64,000 bases of DNA from Paracoccus aerius. GTDB lineage: Bacteria > Pseudomonadota > Alphaproteobacteria > Rhodobacterales > Rhodobacteraceae. Numbering within the stretch: position 1 is the stretch's first letter; every line of letters starts with the position of its first letter. Location of the stretch: the NCBI RefSeq assembly GCF_014656455.1, contig NZ_BNCL01000002.1, positions 1 through 64,000 on the forward strand. The letters run 5' to 3'. Below, piece after piece: positions 1-8,865 of the stretch. Both the position numbers and the translations under genes were made by a program. Below the pieces are notes generated by a model. That model saw only the letters and a program-made list of their open reading frames with translations. It did no database searches and was not told the DNA's origin.

Positions 1-644
1 TGTATGGCTATGCCCATGTGCCCTGGATGTCCAAGCGCCAGGTGATGATCCCCGAGGACGCCCTGCCCGGCAACGAGGATCGGTTGACCCTGTTCAACAC
101 CGCCCGCGACCTGTTCGTGGCCGATGGTTACGCCGAGATCGGCATCGACCATTTCGCGCGCCCTGGCGACGGGCTGGCGGTTGCGCAAAAGGCGGGCCGG
201 TTGCGGCGCAACTTCCAGGGCTATACCGACGACGGGGCGCAGGTGCTGCTGGGCCTTGGCGCATCCTCGATTTCCCGCTTCCCGCAGGGTTACGCGCAGA
301 ACGCCCCCGCGACCGGCGCCTATACCACCCATATCCGCGAGGGTCGCCTGCCCCATGCCAGGGGCCATGCCTTCACGCCCGAGGATCTGTGGCGAGGCCG
401 GATGATCGAGCAGGTGATGTGCGATTTCCGGGTGGATGCGGCGGAAATGGCCCGTGACTACGGCCTGACGCCCGCTCAGTTGCAGCAGGCTTTCGATCCC
501 GTTGTCGCGCAGTTCGGCAACATGGTCCAGCTTGGCCCCTGGGGATTGAGGATCACGCCAGAAGGCCGGCCGCTTGCGCGCATGGTCGCCAATATGCTAG
601 ACGCCTATACGGCCGCGCCGACCAGCCATTCGTCGGCGGTATAG
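1..644 (+). CDS. hemN: oxygen-independent coproporphyrinogen III oxidase, C-terminal part (5' end outside window)
   Basis: Converts coproporphyrinogen III to protoporphyrinogen IX without oxygen in haem synthesis. Only about the last 213 residues are present: the frame is open through the first base of the window, so the [4Fe-4S]/SAM-binding N-terminus lies outside. The segments GIDHFARPGDGLAVAQ, RNFQGYT and GLGASSISRFPQGYAQN match the HemN C-terminal half, including the HFARP motif and the NFQGYT motif, and the tail carries the winged HemN C-terminal domain (about residues 120-200). It converges on the CDF exporter with 24 bases between stops. In related bacteria hemN is often under FNR control, but its promoter is not in view. 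Identification is firm; a HemW-like paralogue is less likely because of the long HemN-type C-terminus. Confidence 0.93.
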   Translation, partial: YGYAHVPWMSKRQVMIPEDALPGNEDRLTLFNTARDLFVADGYAEIGIDHFARPGDGLAVAQKAGRLRRNFQGYTDDGAQVLLGLGASSISRFPQGYAQNAPATGAYTTHIREGRLPHARGHAFTPEDLWRGRMIEQVMCDFRVDAAEMARDYGLTPAQLQQAFDPVVAQFGNMVQLGPWGLRITPEGRPLARMVANMLDAYTAAPTSHSSAV

Positions 645-668
645 GGGGCGGTTCACAGGCACCGCATC

Positions 669-1586
669 TCAGGCGTGGCGATGGCCCTTGTGGTCGGCGC
701 AGGCTTCCGACGGCTCGATCTCGATGGTGGCATGGGCTATGCCGTGGTCATGGGCCAACATTTCCTTTGCCGCGCGCGTGATGGCAAAGGGATCATCGGC
801 CCCGACGACCAAATGGACGGATGCCGCCGCGCGTTTTTCGTCGATCTGCCACAGGTGCAGGTGATGGGCATCCGTGACGCCCGGCAGGCCGCGCAGGGCT
901 GAAAGCACCGCGCCGGGATCGCTGCCCGGCGGGGCGGCCAGCATCAGCATCCGGAAGACCGGGCCGATTTCCATCCCGATATGCCAAAGGATCACGGCCG
1001 AGATCGCCAGCGTCAGGATCGGGTCGGCAAGGTTCCAGCCAAAGGCCCAGATCAGCCCCCCGCCCCCGATGACGGCCACCGACACGCCCGCATCCGCCAG
1101 GTTGTGCAGGAAGGCGGCGCGGATATTGGCGCTGTCCTTGGCCGCCCGCCAGACAAGCGCCGCCGTCGCCAGGTCCACGACCAGGGCGAAGGCCGCCAGC
1201 CCCATCACCAGCCCGCCCGCCACCTGCGGCGGATCGGTCAGGCGGGCAAGCGCCTCGACCGCCAGCCAGATGGAAATCGCGATCAGCGCCAGATAATTGA
1301 CGAAGGCCGCGACGATTTCCGCCCGGCCCCAGCCATAGGACCAGTCGGGCGTGGCGGCCCGGCGGGCCAGCCTGCGCGCGCCGAAGGCCAGCACAAGCGC
1401 CAGGGCGTCGGAAAGGTTGTGGATCCCGTCGGCGATCAGGGCGGTCGAATCGGCGGCATATCCGCCGACGATCTGCGCCGCCGTCAGCGCCAGGTTGACG
1501 ACAACGGCCCAGCCGATCGCCGCATCGCCGTGGCCGTGGTGATGGCCATGGGAATGGCCGTGCGCGTGCGAATGGCCGTGGCCCAT
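669..1586 (-). CDS. cation diffusion facilitator family metal exporter
   Basis: A 305-residue inner-membrane proton/metal antiporter, probably exporting Zn, Co, Ni or Cd. The N-terminus is a His-rich tract (MGHGHSHAHGHSHGHHHGHG), a typical cytoplasmic metal-binding segment. About six membrane segments follow; the two metal-site motifs are visible as ADGIHNLSDA (HxxxD, TM2) and FLHNLADAGVS (HxxxD, TM5), then a cytoplasmic C-terminal domain (GVTDAHHLHLWQID). Two His at the second site of TM2/TM5 suggest a Zn-type exporter by family rules. The ATG overlaps the polA stop by one base (TGATG), so translation is probably coupled to polA; a TTG one codon upstream is the alternative start. The exact metal cannot be read from sequence. 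Confidence 0.9.
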   Translation of the reverse strand: MGHGHSHAHGHSHGHHHGHGDAAIGWAVVVNLALTAAQIVGGYAADSTALIADGIHNLSDALALVLAFGARRLARRAATPDWSYGWGRAEIVAAFVNYLALIAISIWLAVEALARLTDPPQVAGGLVMGLAAFALVVDLATAALVWRAAKDSANIRAAFLHNLADAGVSVAVIGGGGLIWAFGWNLADPILTLAISAVILWHIGMEIGPVFRMLMLAAPPGSDPGAVLSALRGLPGVTDAHHLHLWQIDEKRAAASVHLVVGADDPFAITRAAKEMLAHDHGIAHATIEIEPSEACADHKGHRHA

Positions 1587-4390
1587 CAATGCGCCTCGGC
1601 CCAGTTCATGCCGGTGCCCGCATCGACGACCAGCGGCACCGACAGCTTCACGGCAGGCTCGGCGGCGTTTTCCATCACCGCGCGGGCGACCGTGATCAGG
1701 TCGTCCACGGCATCCTCTCGCACCTCGAAGACCAGTTCGTCATGGACCTGCAGCAGCATTCGCGCGGGCAGATGGGCAATGGCGGCGGGCATCCGGATCA
1801 TGGCGCGGCGGATGATGTCGGCGGCGGCACCCTGGATCGGCGCGTTGATCGCCGCGCGCCGCGCGCCCCCCGCCGCAGGTCCGGACTGGTTGATGCCCGG
1901 CGTGTTGATGCGCCGCCCGAACAGGGTGCGCACGCTGCCGTCGGACTTCGCATCGGCGATGGTGCGGTCCATGTAGGCGCGGATTTCGGGGAAACGCTGG
2001 AAATAGGTGTCGATGAAGTCCTGCGCCTCGGCGCGCGGGATGCGCAGGTTGCGCGACAGCCCGAAGGAGGAGATGCCATAGATCACGCCGAAGTTGATCG
2101 CCTTGGCGCGGCGGCGGATCATCGGGTCCATGCCCTCGACCGGGACGCCGAACATCTGGCTGGCGGTCATGGCATGGATGTCGATGCCCTCGCGGAAGGC
2201 CTGCTTCAGCGCCGGAATGTCGGCCACATGGGCCAGGATCCGCAACTCGATCTGGCTATAGTCGAGGCTGACGAGGCGATGCCCTTCGGCGGCGATGAAC
2301 GCCTCGCGGATGCGGCGGCCTTCCTCGGTCCTGACGGGGATGTTCTGCAAGTTCGGGTCGGTGGATGCCAGCCGCCCGGTCTGCGCCCCCGCGATGGAAT
2401 AGCTGGTATGGACGCGGCCCGTGTCCGGATTGACGAAGGTCGGCAAGGCGTCGGTATAGGTGGATTTCAGCTTGGAGATCTGGCGCCAGTCCAAGATGCG
2501 CGCGGGCAGGTCATGACCCTCGGCGGCCAGATCCTCCAGCACATCGGCGCTTGTGGAAAAGGCGCCGGTCTTGCCGGTCTTGCCGCCGGTCATGCCCATC
2601 TTGTCGAACAGGATCTCGCCCAGCTGCTTGGGGCTGCCGATGGTGAATTTCTGGCCCGCGAGAGCGTAGATCTCGTCCTCCAGCGCCGCCATCTTCTGCG
2701 CGAAGGCGCCCGACATGCGGCGCAGCACCTCGGCGTCGATGCGGATGCCGGCCATCTCCATCTCGGCCAGGACGGGGACGATGGGACATTCGGTCGTCTC
2801 ATAGACGGTAGTCACGCGTTCCACCGGCAGAAGCGGCGCGAAATGCTGGAACAGGCGCAGGGTGACATCAGCGTCTTCCGCCGCATAGGGCGCGGCCTTG
2901 TCAATGGGCACCTGGGCAAAGTTGATCTGCGACTTGCCGCTGCCGATCAATTCCTTGATGGCGATGCACTTGTGGCCCAGGTAGCGTTCGGCCAGTTCGT
3001 CCATGCCGTGGTTATGGGTGCCCGCGTTCAGCGCGTATGACATCAGCATGGTATCGGCCAGGGGGGCCATGTGGATTCCGTGGCGGGCCAGCATCTTCCA
3101 GTCGTATTTCAGGTTCTGGCCGATCTTCAGGATCGCCGGATCCTCCAGCAACGGCTTCAGCGCGGCCAGCACATCGGCCAGCGGCAACTGGCCCGCGACC
3201 GGGGCAGACTGGCCGAACAGATCGTCGCCGCCTGCCACATGGCCCACGGGGATATAGCAGGCCCGGCCCGGCGCCACGGCCAGGCAGATGCCCGCCAGAT
3301 CGGCCTGCATTTCATCAAGACCCGTGGTCTCCGTGTCGATAGCCATCTGGCCGGCGTCGCGGATCATCTGGATCCAGCGGTCCAGACCTGCGCCGTCGGT
3401 GATCGTTTCATAAGCCGCCCGGTCGATCGGCGGCAGGTCGGGGACAGCGGGCGCATCGCGCACCGGGGCGGACACGACCGGCGGCGCCTTTGCCCCCAGC
3501 TTTTCCGCCACGCGGACGGTCAGGGTCCGAAACTCCATCTCGGACAGGAAACCCAGCAACTGGGCTGCATCGGGGGCCTTCACCTCAAGGCTGTCCAGCG
3601 TGAAATCCAGCGGCGTGTTGCAGTCCAGTTCGACCAACCGCTTGGAGATGCGGATCTGTTCGGCATGGTCGATCAGGGTCTGGCGGCGCTTGGGCTGCTT
3701 GATCTCGCCTGCCCGCGCCAGCAGGGTTTCCAGGTCGCCGTATTCGGTGATCAGTTGCGCGGCCGTCTTGATGCCGATGCCCGGCGCGCCCGGCACGTTG
3801 TCCACGGCGTCCCCCGCAAGCGCCTGCACGTCCACCACGCGGTCGGGCCAGACGCCGAACTTCTCGAACACCTCGTCGCGGTCGATGGGCTTGCCCTTGA
3901 TCGGGTCCAGCATCTGCACGCCGTCGCCCACAAGCTGCATCAGATCCTTGTCGCTGCTGATGATCGTGACCGCCCCGCCCGCATCGCGTGCCTTGCAGGA
4001 CAGGGCGGCGATGATGTCGTCGGCCTCGTAGCCCTGGGTCTCGATGCAGGCGATGTTGAAGGCGCGGGTGGCGTCGCGGGTCAGCGGGAACTGCGGGCGC
4101 AGATCCTCGGGCGGCTCGGGGCGGTTGGCCTTGTAGGCGTTGTAGATGTCGTTGCGGAAGGTCTTGGACGAATGGTCGAAGATCACCGCCGCATGGGTCG
4201 GCGCGTCCGACCCGCGTTCGTCAGTGACGTATTTCCACAGCATGTTGCAGAAACCGGCGACCGCGCCGACCGGCAGGCCGTCGGACTTGCGCGTCAGCGG
4301 CGGCAGGGCGTGATAGGCCCGGAAGATGAAGGCCGATCCGTCGATCAGGTGCAGGTGGCAGCCCTTGCCGAAGCCGTCGCTCATCGCCAT
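1586..4390 (-). CDS. polA: DNA polymerase I
   Basis: 934 residues. Fills gaps and removes RNA primers in replication and repair. N-terminal 5'-3' exonuclease/FEN domain (about 1-290; IDGSAFIFRAYHALPP, SSDKDLMQLV, QALAGDAVDNVPGAPGIG), central 3'-5' exonuclease with an intact DEDD start (MAIDTETTGLDE, about 345-540), and a family A polymerase domain with motif A (DYSQIELR), motif B (RRRAKAINFGVIYGIS) and motif C (QVHDELVFEV). All three activities look intact. I chose the ATG at 4390 because AAAGGAAC lies just upstream and the family N-terminus begins there; an in-frame ATG 30 codons earlier has no better support. The last base of its stop codon is the first base of the CDF exporter gene. Confidence 0.97.
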   Translation of the reverse strand: MAMSDGFGKGCHLHLIDGSAFIFRAYHALPPLTRKSDGLPVGAVAGFCNMLWKYVTDERGSDAPTHAAVIFDHSSKTFRNDIYNAYKANRPEPPEDLRPQFPLTRDATRAFNIACIETQGYEADDIIAALSCKARDAGGAVTIISSDKDLMQLVGDGVQMLDPIKGKPIDRDEVFEKFGVWPDRVVDVQALAGDAVDNVPGAPGIGIKTAAQLITEYGDLETLLARAGEIKQPKRRQTLIDHAEQIRISKRLVELDCNTPLDFTLDSLEVKAPDAAQLLGFLSEMEFRTLTVRVAEKLGAKAPPVVSAPVRDAPAVPDLPPIDRAAYETITDGAGLDRWIQMIRDAGQMAIDTETTGLDEMQADLAGICLAVAPGRACYIPVGHVAGGDDLFGQSAPVAGQLPLADVLAALKPLLEDPAILKIGQNLKYDWKMLARHGIHMAPLADTMLMSYALNAGTHNHGMDELAERYLGHKCIAIKELIGSGKSQINFAQVPIDKAAPYAAEDADVTLRLFQHFAPLLPVERVTTVYETTECPIVPVLAEMEMAGIRIDAEVLRRMSGAFAQKMAALEDEIYALAGQKFTIGSPKQLGEILFDKMGMTGGKTGKTGAFSTSADVLEDLAAEGHDLPARILDWRQISKLKSTYTDALPTFVNPDTGRVHTSYSIAGAQTGRLASTDPNLQNIPVRTEEGRRIREAFIAAEGHRLVSLDYSQIELRILAHVADIPALKQAFREGIDIHAMTASQMFGVPVEGMDPMIRRRAKAINFGVIYGISSFGLSRNLRIPRAEAQDFIDTYFQRFPEIRAYMDRTIADAKSDGSVRTLFGRRINTPGINQSGPAAGGARRAAINAPIQGAAADIIRRAMIRMPAAIAHLPARMLLQVHDELVFEVREDAVDDLITVARAVMENAAEPAVKLSVPLVVDAGTGMNWAEAH

Positions 4391-4479
4391 GTTCCTTTCC
4401 GATTCCGGACCCGGTTCTGGCATGATCGCGCCGTGGTTTCCAGACGCGCCTTGGTTCCGGCGAAATGCAGAAGGTGGCA

Positions 4480-4641
4480 ATGCCCAGAATGGTTCGCAAG
4501 GGCGACCTGCCCAGCAAGATCTGCGCCTGCTGCGGGCGGCCCTTCACCTGGCGCAAGAAGTGGGCGCGGGACTGGGACCAGGTTCGCTATTGTTCGGATC
4601 GGTGCCGGGGCACCAAGGCGCCCGGGCCCGTCAAGACCTAG
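4480..4641 (+). CDS. DUF2256 small zinc-ribbon-like protein
   Basis: A 53-residue protein. The core reads [19 protein letters not shown] followed by VRYCSDRCR, which is the DUF2256 signature: two Cys pairs (CxCC and CxxxC) that probably bind zinc, around an aromatic/basic stretch. Function is unknown in the family. AGAAGG lies 5 bases before the chosen ATG at 4480; ATGs at 4465 and 4489 are alternatives (58 or 50 residues). Divergent from polA across about 90 bases. Its TAG stop overlaps the stop of the convergent zinc-finger gene within one CTAG palindrome. Confidence 0.85.
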   Translation: MPRMVRKGDLPSKICACCGRPFTWRKKWARDWDQVRYCSDRCRGTKAPGPVKT

Positions 4642-4886
4642 TGGTCGTCGTGGGCGTGGTCGCGGTCGATCACGAAGCGCTTGTCGCAATAGCCGCAATC
4701 GACGAAGCCCGTTTCCGGGGAAATCGCCAGCCAGACACGCGGATGGCCCAGGCCCCCGGCATCGTCGCCGTCGCAGGCGACCTTCCAGGTGGTCACGGTC
4801 TGGATCGCGGGCGGGGGCAGGCGCAGTTCGGACAGATCCGTCTGTTCGGTCGACAACGAGTTTTCAGGCGGAATGTGTTGGGTCAT
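4638..4886 (-). CDS. zf-CHCC zinc-finger domain protein (NDUFS6-like)
   Basis: 82 residues. The C-terminal half carries the zf-CHCC pattern: GHPRVWLAI (His), then [15 protein letters not shown] (CxxC). This domain is found in the mitochondrial complex I accessory subunit NDUFS6 and in short alphaproteobacterial homologues, where it may help complex I assembly or other metal-dependent steps; that role is inferred from the family. The start ATG at 4886 begins [10 protein letters not shown]; a longer reading frame upstream has no family support. The last residues are His/Asp rich (DRDHAHDDH). Convergent with the DUF2256 gene. Confidence 0.85.
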   Translation of the reverse strand: MTQHIPPENSLSTEQTDLSELRLPPPAIQTVTTWKVACDGDDAGGLGHPRVWLAISPETGFVDCGYCDKRFVIDRDHAHDDH

Positions 4887-4990
4887 GGCTGGCCTTCTTG
4901 TGGCGGCGGGCGGCATCTGGTCTAAGGCCCCATACCGCAGCGCAGCCTGCCTTCGCAAGCCGTCGCAACCCGTCAAGGGGGATCAGTGAA

Positions 4991-5914
4991 ATGCCCAACG
5001 CCATCGAGATCGCAGGGTTGCAAAAGACCTATGCCGCCCAAGGCAACGCGCCCGCCAAGCAGGCGCTGAAGGGGATCGACCTGACCATCCCATCAGGCAG
5101 CATCTTCGGGCTGCTGGGGCCGAACGGGGCGGGCAAGTCCACGATGATCAACATCCTGGCGGGGCTGGTCAACAAGACGGCGGGCAAGGTGACGATCTGG
5201 GGCTTCGACCAGGACGTGAACCCGCGCCAGTCGCGCGCGGCCATCGGGGTGATGCCGCAGGAACTGAACATGGACCCGTTCTTCACCCCCCGCGCCAGCC
5301 TGGAGGTGCAGGCGGGGCTTTACGGCGTGCCCAAACGCGAACGCTGGACCGATGAGCTGCTGGATCTGGTGGGCCTGACCGACCAGGCCAACGCCTATGC
5401 CCGCAACCTGTCCGGCGGGATGCGCCGCCGCCTGCTGCTGGCCAAGGCCCTGGTGCATCGCCCGCAGATCCTGGTCCTGGACGAACCCACGGCGGGCGTG
5501 GACATCACCCTGCGCGAGATGCTGTGGAACAACGTCCGCGAGTTGAACCGCCAGGGCATGACCATCATCCTGACCACCCATTACCTGGAGGAAGCCGAGC
5601 AGATGTGCGACGAGATCGCCATCATCAACCACGGCGAACTGGTGGTGCGGCAGGACACGCGCAGCCTGTTGTCGCGGGCCGACGGCAAGACGCTGGTGCT
5701 GGACACGGGCGGGCGCACAGCCCTGCCCCCGCTGCCGGACGGCGCGCATCCCGAATGGCGGGGCGACGGGCGGCTGGCGATCAGCTATCCCCCGTCGGGG
5801 ATCCGCGCCGATCAGTTGCTGGACGCGCTGCGCGGCGCAGGTGTCCCCATCCTGGATGTCGCGACCGAGCAGCCCGACCTTGAGGACGTGTTCGTCGAAA
5901 TGACGCGCCCCTAG
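4991..5914 (+). CDS. ABC-2 type transporter ATP-binding protein (YadG-like)
   Basis: 307 residues, cytoplasmic ATPase of an ABC-2 exporter. Visible motifs: Walker A GPNGAGKST, Q-loop GVMPQELNMDPFF, signature LSGGMRRRL, Walker B ILVLDEPTAGVD, H-loop TTHYLEE. The C-terminal 70 residues (after HGELVVRQDT) form the DrrA/YadG-type extension. CAAGGGGG lies about 9-15 bases before the ATG. The usual partner, a YadH-type ABC-2 permease, is not next to it: the gene is followed at 13 bases by the convergent HIT gene. The permease is either elsewhere or this ATPase works alone; substrate unknown. Confidence 0.88.
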   Translation: MPNAIEIAGLQKTYAAQGNAPAKQALKGIDLTIPSGSIFGLLGPNGAGKSTMINILAGLVNKTAGKVTIWGFDQDVNPRQSRAAIGVMPQELNMDPFFTPRASLEVQAGLYGVPKRERWTDELLDLVGLTDQANAYARNLSGGMRRRLLLAKALVHRPQILVLDEPTAGVDITLREMLWNNVRELNRQGMTIILTTHYLEEAEQMCDEIAIINHGELVVRQDTRSLLSRADGKTLVLDTGGRTALPPLPDGAHPEWRGDGRLAISYPPSGIRADQLLDALRGAGVPILDVATEQPDLEDVFVEMTRP

Positions 5915-5927
5915 CCCTGGCGCGCCC

Positions 5928-6311
5928 CTAGCCTTGGCGGGACAGCATCGGCCCCATCACCCGCCCGCCCATGATGTGCAGGTGGTAATGCGGCACCTCT
6001 TGCACGCCGTGGTGGCCGGTGTTGGCGACGGCGCGGAAGCCCTGGTTCCCCCCGGCCAGGTCCACGCCCTCGGACATGCAGACCTGTGCGCACAGCCGGG
6101 TAAAGCCCAGGATCTCGGCGTTAGAGGCATTGGCCGCGAAATCGTCGAAGCTGACATAGGCGCCTTTCGGGATCACCAGAACATGCACCGGTGCCTGGGG
6201 CCGGATGTCGCGGAAGGCCAGGGCGTGGTCGTTCTCGGCCACCTTGTCGCAGGGGATCTCGCCGCGCAGGATGCGGGCGAAGATGTTGGTGTCGTCATAA
6301 GCAAGGGCCAT
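5928..6311 (-). CDS. HIT family (histidine triad) nucleotide-binding protein
   Basis: 127 residues of the HinT branch, hydrolases of nucleoside phosphoramidates and acyl-adenylates. The catalytic histidine triad is visible as VPHYHLHIMGG (HxHxH) near residue 105, and the N-terminal NIFARILRGEIPCDKV and mid APVHVLVIPK segments are typical HinT. The ATG at 6311 has AAAGGA six bases upstream; a start six codons earlier lacks this. It follows the DUF5928 glycosyltransferase gene on the same strand by 14 bases, so the two probably share a transcript. Confidence 0.92.
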   Translation of the reverse strand: MALAYDDTNIFARILRGEIPCDKVAENDHALAFRDIRPQAPVHVLVIPKGAYVSFDDFAANASNAEILGFTRLCAQVCMSEGVDLAGGNQGFRAVANTGHHGVQEVPHYHLHIMGGRVMGPMLSRQG

Positions 6312-6325
6312 GGGCGTTCCTTTGG

Positions 6326-7900
6326 TCAATCGGCAAACAGATGCGGCGTCTGCGCCAGATCATGCGCGACGTCGGCGGGCAGGTCCAGAAACCGCGCGAT
6401 GGCATCGGCATTGGCAGGCAAGGGAGCCGAGGGTGAAAGCACTGCCAGACGCGCACCGGCCATGTCGCGCAGACGCTCGGCCTCGTGGGCCAGGTCGCTG
6501 GCAAGGATCGGCAGCAACTGCCGGACCACCGGATCCGGCGTGGCGGGACCGGACAGGCCGATCCGGCGCATATGGCCGCGCAGGTAATCCTCGTCGAACT
6601 GGCCATCGATGAACAGGATCCGCGTCTGGGCCCGGTCATTCATGAAATCGGCGATCAAGGTCAGGGCCGAGGGGTCGAGGCACAGCACAAGCCGGTTCGC
6701 GCCGAAATCCTCGAGCAGCAGCCGGACCAGGGCGCGGCGATGCCGTTCCCGCTTGGCGACGGTGGAGGCGATCCCGCCCAGGTCGGGCAAGGCGGCCTCG
6801 CGTTCGTTGAAGATGTAATCCACCGCCGGAACCTCGGTCCGCGCGCGGATCGCCGCCGTCAGCCGCTTGGCCCAGTGCCATTTCTTTGCGACCACCAGGC
6901 AGATCACCCGGTCGCGCCCCGCCCCGTCGTCCTCCCAGAAGCGGGGAGCGAAGCGCCGGCCGACCCGGCCCCGCCCGGTCAGGAAGCGGAACAGGCGCGG
7001 CGCCTCGTTCGAGATGGCGAAGCTGACATCCTTGGCCTGCCACAGGGCGCCCAGCCTTGCGCGCAGATCCTGCGCCTCGGCGCTGATCTTGCGGGCGAAC
7101 AGATAGTCCTGGCGGATCAGCAGGTCGTAATGGTCGTTGTAGAATGTCACCGGCATCCCGTAGTCGGTGAACATCAGGCAGGTGGGGGACCGGCGGCGGA
7201 TCTCGGCCTTTGGAACCAGATGGGCGACAAGCGTCTGGAAGAAGGTCTCGTCCGGGATCCAGGTGGTGCGGAAGAAGCGGACCAGATCCGGCCGGTCGGC
7301 GATCAGGCCCAGCACGGCTTCGACCGTCTGGCGGCGCAGGCACCACCATTGCGACCCGATCATCACCTGGATGCCGCGCGGCAGGGGACGGTCCAGCCGC
7401 AGCCATTTCTGCACCCTCATGCTGGCATAGAACAGGCGCTTGTTCCTGCGCTCGTTGAACCAGTGCCGATAGGCCAGCCGCTCACCCTTGATGCCGGTCT
7501 TGATCCAGTCGCTGTCGAAGAAATCGAAGGATTCGACATAGTCGCAATCGTCGCGGTCCAGGAAATCGCGCGCATATTCCGCCGACTTGATCGGCATGCA
7601 GTCGCCCGACAGCATGTAGAAATGCGTGGCTTCCGGAAAAGCACGTTCGGCCGCGCGCAGGGCGGCCAGTGTGGCGGCGACCAGCGACCATTCGCCCCAG
7701 CCGCAGCGGATGCGAACCGGCGCAAAGGTGACGCCCGGATGGCCCGCAAGCGCCTCGCGGATCAGGCGATAGCCATCGGCCGGCGCGCCGCGGTCATAGT
7801 GGATCGAGACATAGTCGCCTGCGGCCGTCAGCCGGCGCGCCTGATCAACCACACCTTGCGGATCCTTGTGGGTCAGCAGAATGAAGGCGATACGGGCCAT
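6326..7900 (-). CDS. GT14-type glycosyltransferase fused to DUF5928 domain
   Basis: 524 residues. The N-terminal 290 residues resemble family GT14 (core-2/I-branching beta-1,6-N-acetylglucosaminyltransferase): ARIAFILLTHKDP, SIHYDRGAP, THFYMLSGDCMPIKS, QVMIGSQWWCLRR and TWIPDETFFQTLV. The C-terminal part (from about 315, DRVICLVVAKKWHWAKRL) matches the DUF5928 domain typical of Rhodobacteraceae. No signal peptide, so it is probably a cytoplasmic or membrane-associated enzyme of surface-glycan assembly. The acceptor is unknown. The start is uncertain: the ATG at 7900 begins MARIAFILL as in relatives but has a weak ribosome site; a GTG at 7927 is possible. A sulfotransferase is encoded divergently 130 bases away. 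Confidence 0.82.
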   Translation of the reverse strand: MARIAFILLTHKDPQGVVDQARRLTAAGDYVSIHYDRGAPADGYRLIREALAGHPGVTFAPVRIRCGWGEWSLVAATLAALRAAERAFPEATHFYMLSGDCMPIKSAEYARDFLDRDDCDYVESFDFFDSDWIKTGIKGERLAYRHWFNERRNKRLFYASMRVQKWLRLDRPLPRGIQVMIGSQWWCLRRQTVEAVLGLIADRPDLVRFFRTTWIPDETFFQTLVAHLVPKAEIRRRSPTCLMFTDYGMPVTFYNDHYDLLIRQDYLFARKISAEAQDLRARLGALWQAKDVSFAISNEAPRLFRFLTGRGRVGRRFAPRFWEDDGAGRDRVICLVVAKKWHWAKRLTAAIRARTEVPAVDYIFNEREAALPDLGGIASTVAKRERHRRALVRLLLEDFGANRLVLCLDPSALTLIADFMNDRAQTRILFIDGQFDEDYLRGHMRRIGLSGPATPDPVVRQLLPILASDLAHEAERLRDMAGARLAVLSPSAPLPANADAIARFLDLPADVAHDLAQTPHLFAD

Positions 7901-8030
7901 CGGCAGCGGGCTTTCGGTTCTGGTCACAATTCCATTGAAGGCGTTGAATCTTCCGCCAGCATTTGGTTTTTGTGTCTAGCCGCGTTTGACGCGAAGGAGC
8001 AAGCCGGGCACCCCAATAAGGAGAATGGCG

Positions 8031-8849
8031 ATGGGTTTTCCCGGCGTCTGGATGACCGAAAGCGAAAGCCTGATCTATCGGGTGGTGCCGAAATGCGCCT
8101 GCTCGACCATCGGGCAGATCATGTTCTATTCCGATCACGGCCGGTTCTTCGACGGCGACATCCATGATTCGACCGACGGGCTGCACAAATGGTCCCAGGA
8201 CCGCAGCAAGCCCTTGATCGAACAGGCTGTCGTCCGGGCCGATGCCCTGACCTTCACTTGCGTGCGCAACCCATATGCCCGCATCCTGTCGTCCTTCTTC
8301 GACAAGATCGCTGGCATCCAGCGGAACGGCCGGCGCTATCGGGGCAACCTGGTGCCGCAACTGGCCCAGCGTTACGGGATCGAGGTGGGCAGCCCGGAAA
8401 ACGGCTTCGACTTCGACCAGATCGCCAGCTTCCGCCGCTTCCTGCTGTTCGCGCGCGACACGATCCGCTTCCGCCGCCCCATGGAACCCGACATCCACTG
8501 GTCCGCCATGTCTGGCCATGTCGGCACCTTCATCGCCAACGGCGGCCGCTACGACCGGATCTTCTTCACCGAAACCTTCAACGACGGGATGGCCGGCGTC
8601 CTGTCGGGCGCAAGCACCCCCGTGCCCGTCGATCTGGCCGCCGTGCCCCGCTTCAACGAATCCGAGGGGCACGGCCCCAAGCGGGCACACAAGGTCAGCG
8701 ACTACTTCGACGACCTGGCGCGCCACCTGACCTGGGAGATATACAAGGACGACTTCCAGCTGTTCCGGTACGACTTCGACAACCCCGACAACAAGATGCC
8801 GCTGGGCGAGATCGACCTGGACGAGGTTCACGCCAAACTGGGCCGCTAG
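8031..8849 (+). CDS. sulfotransferase family protein
   Basis: 272 residues. Transfers sulfate from PAPS to a carbohydrate-type acceptor by family analogy. The 5'-phosphosulfate loop is VVPKCACSTIG (about residues 16-26) and the 3'-phosphate motif is FTCVRNPYARILSSFFDKI (about 75-93), the layout of the Sulfotransfer_2/HNK-1 group. No signal peptide or membrane segment, unlike the eukaryotic Golgi enzymes. AAGGAG lies 7 bases before the ATG at 8031; the ATG at 8025 is too close to that site. Divergent from the DUF5928 glycosyltransferase, which suggests a joint role in a sulfated surface glycan; this is inference. Confidence 0.87.
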   Translation: MGFPGVWMTESESLIYRVVPKCACSTIGQIMFYSDHGRFFDGDIHDSTDGLHKWSQDRSKPLIEQAVVRADALTFTCVRNPYARILSSFFDKIAGIQRNGRRYRGNLVPQLAQRYGIEVGSPENGFDFDQIASFRRFLLFARDTIRFRRPMEPDIHWSAMSGHVGTFIANGGRYDRIFFTETFNDGMAGVLSGASTPVPVDLAAVPRFNESEGHGPKRAHKVSDYFDDLARHLTWEIYKDDFQLFRYDFDNPDNKMPLGEIDLDEVHAKLGR

Positions 8850-8865
8850 GACGCGGCCCGGGCCG

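Noticed and set aside
3071..4990. Open frame that continues upstream of the ABC ATPase across polA's antisense strand
   Set aside because: Only the part after the ATG at 4991 has ABC homology; the upstream part is antisense to polA.
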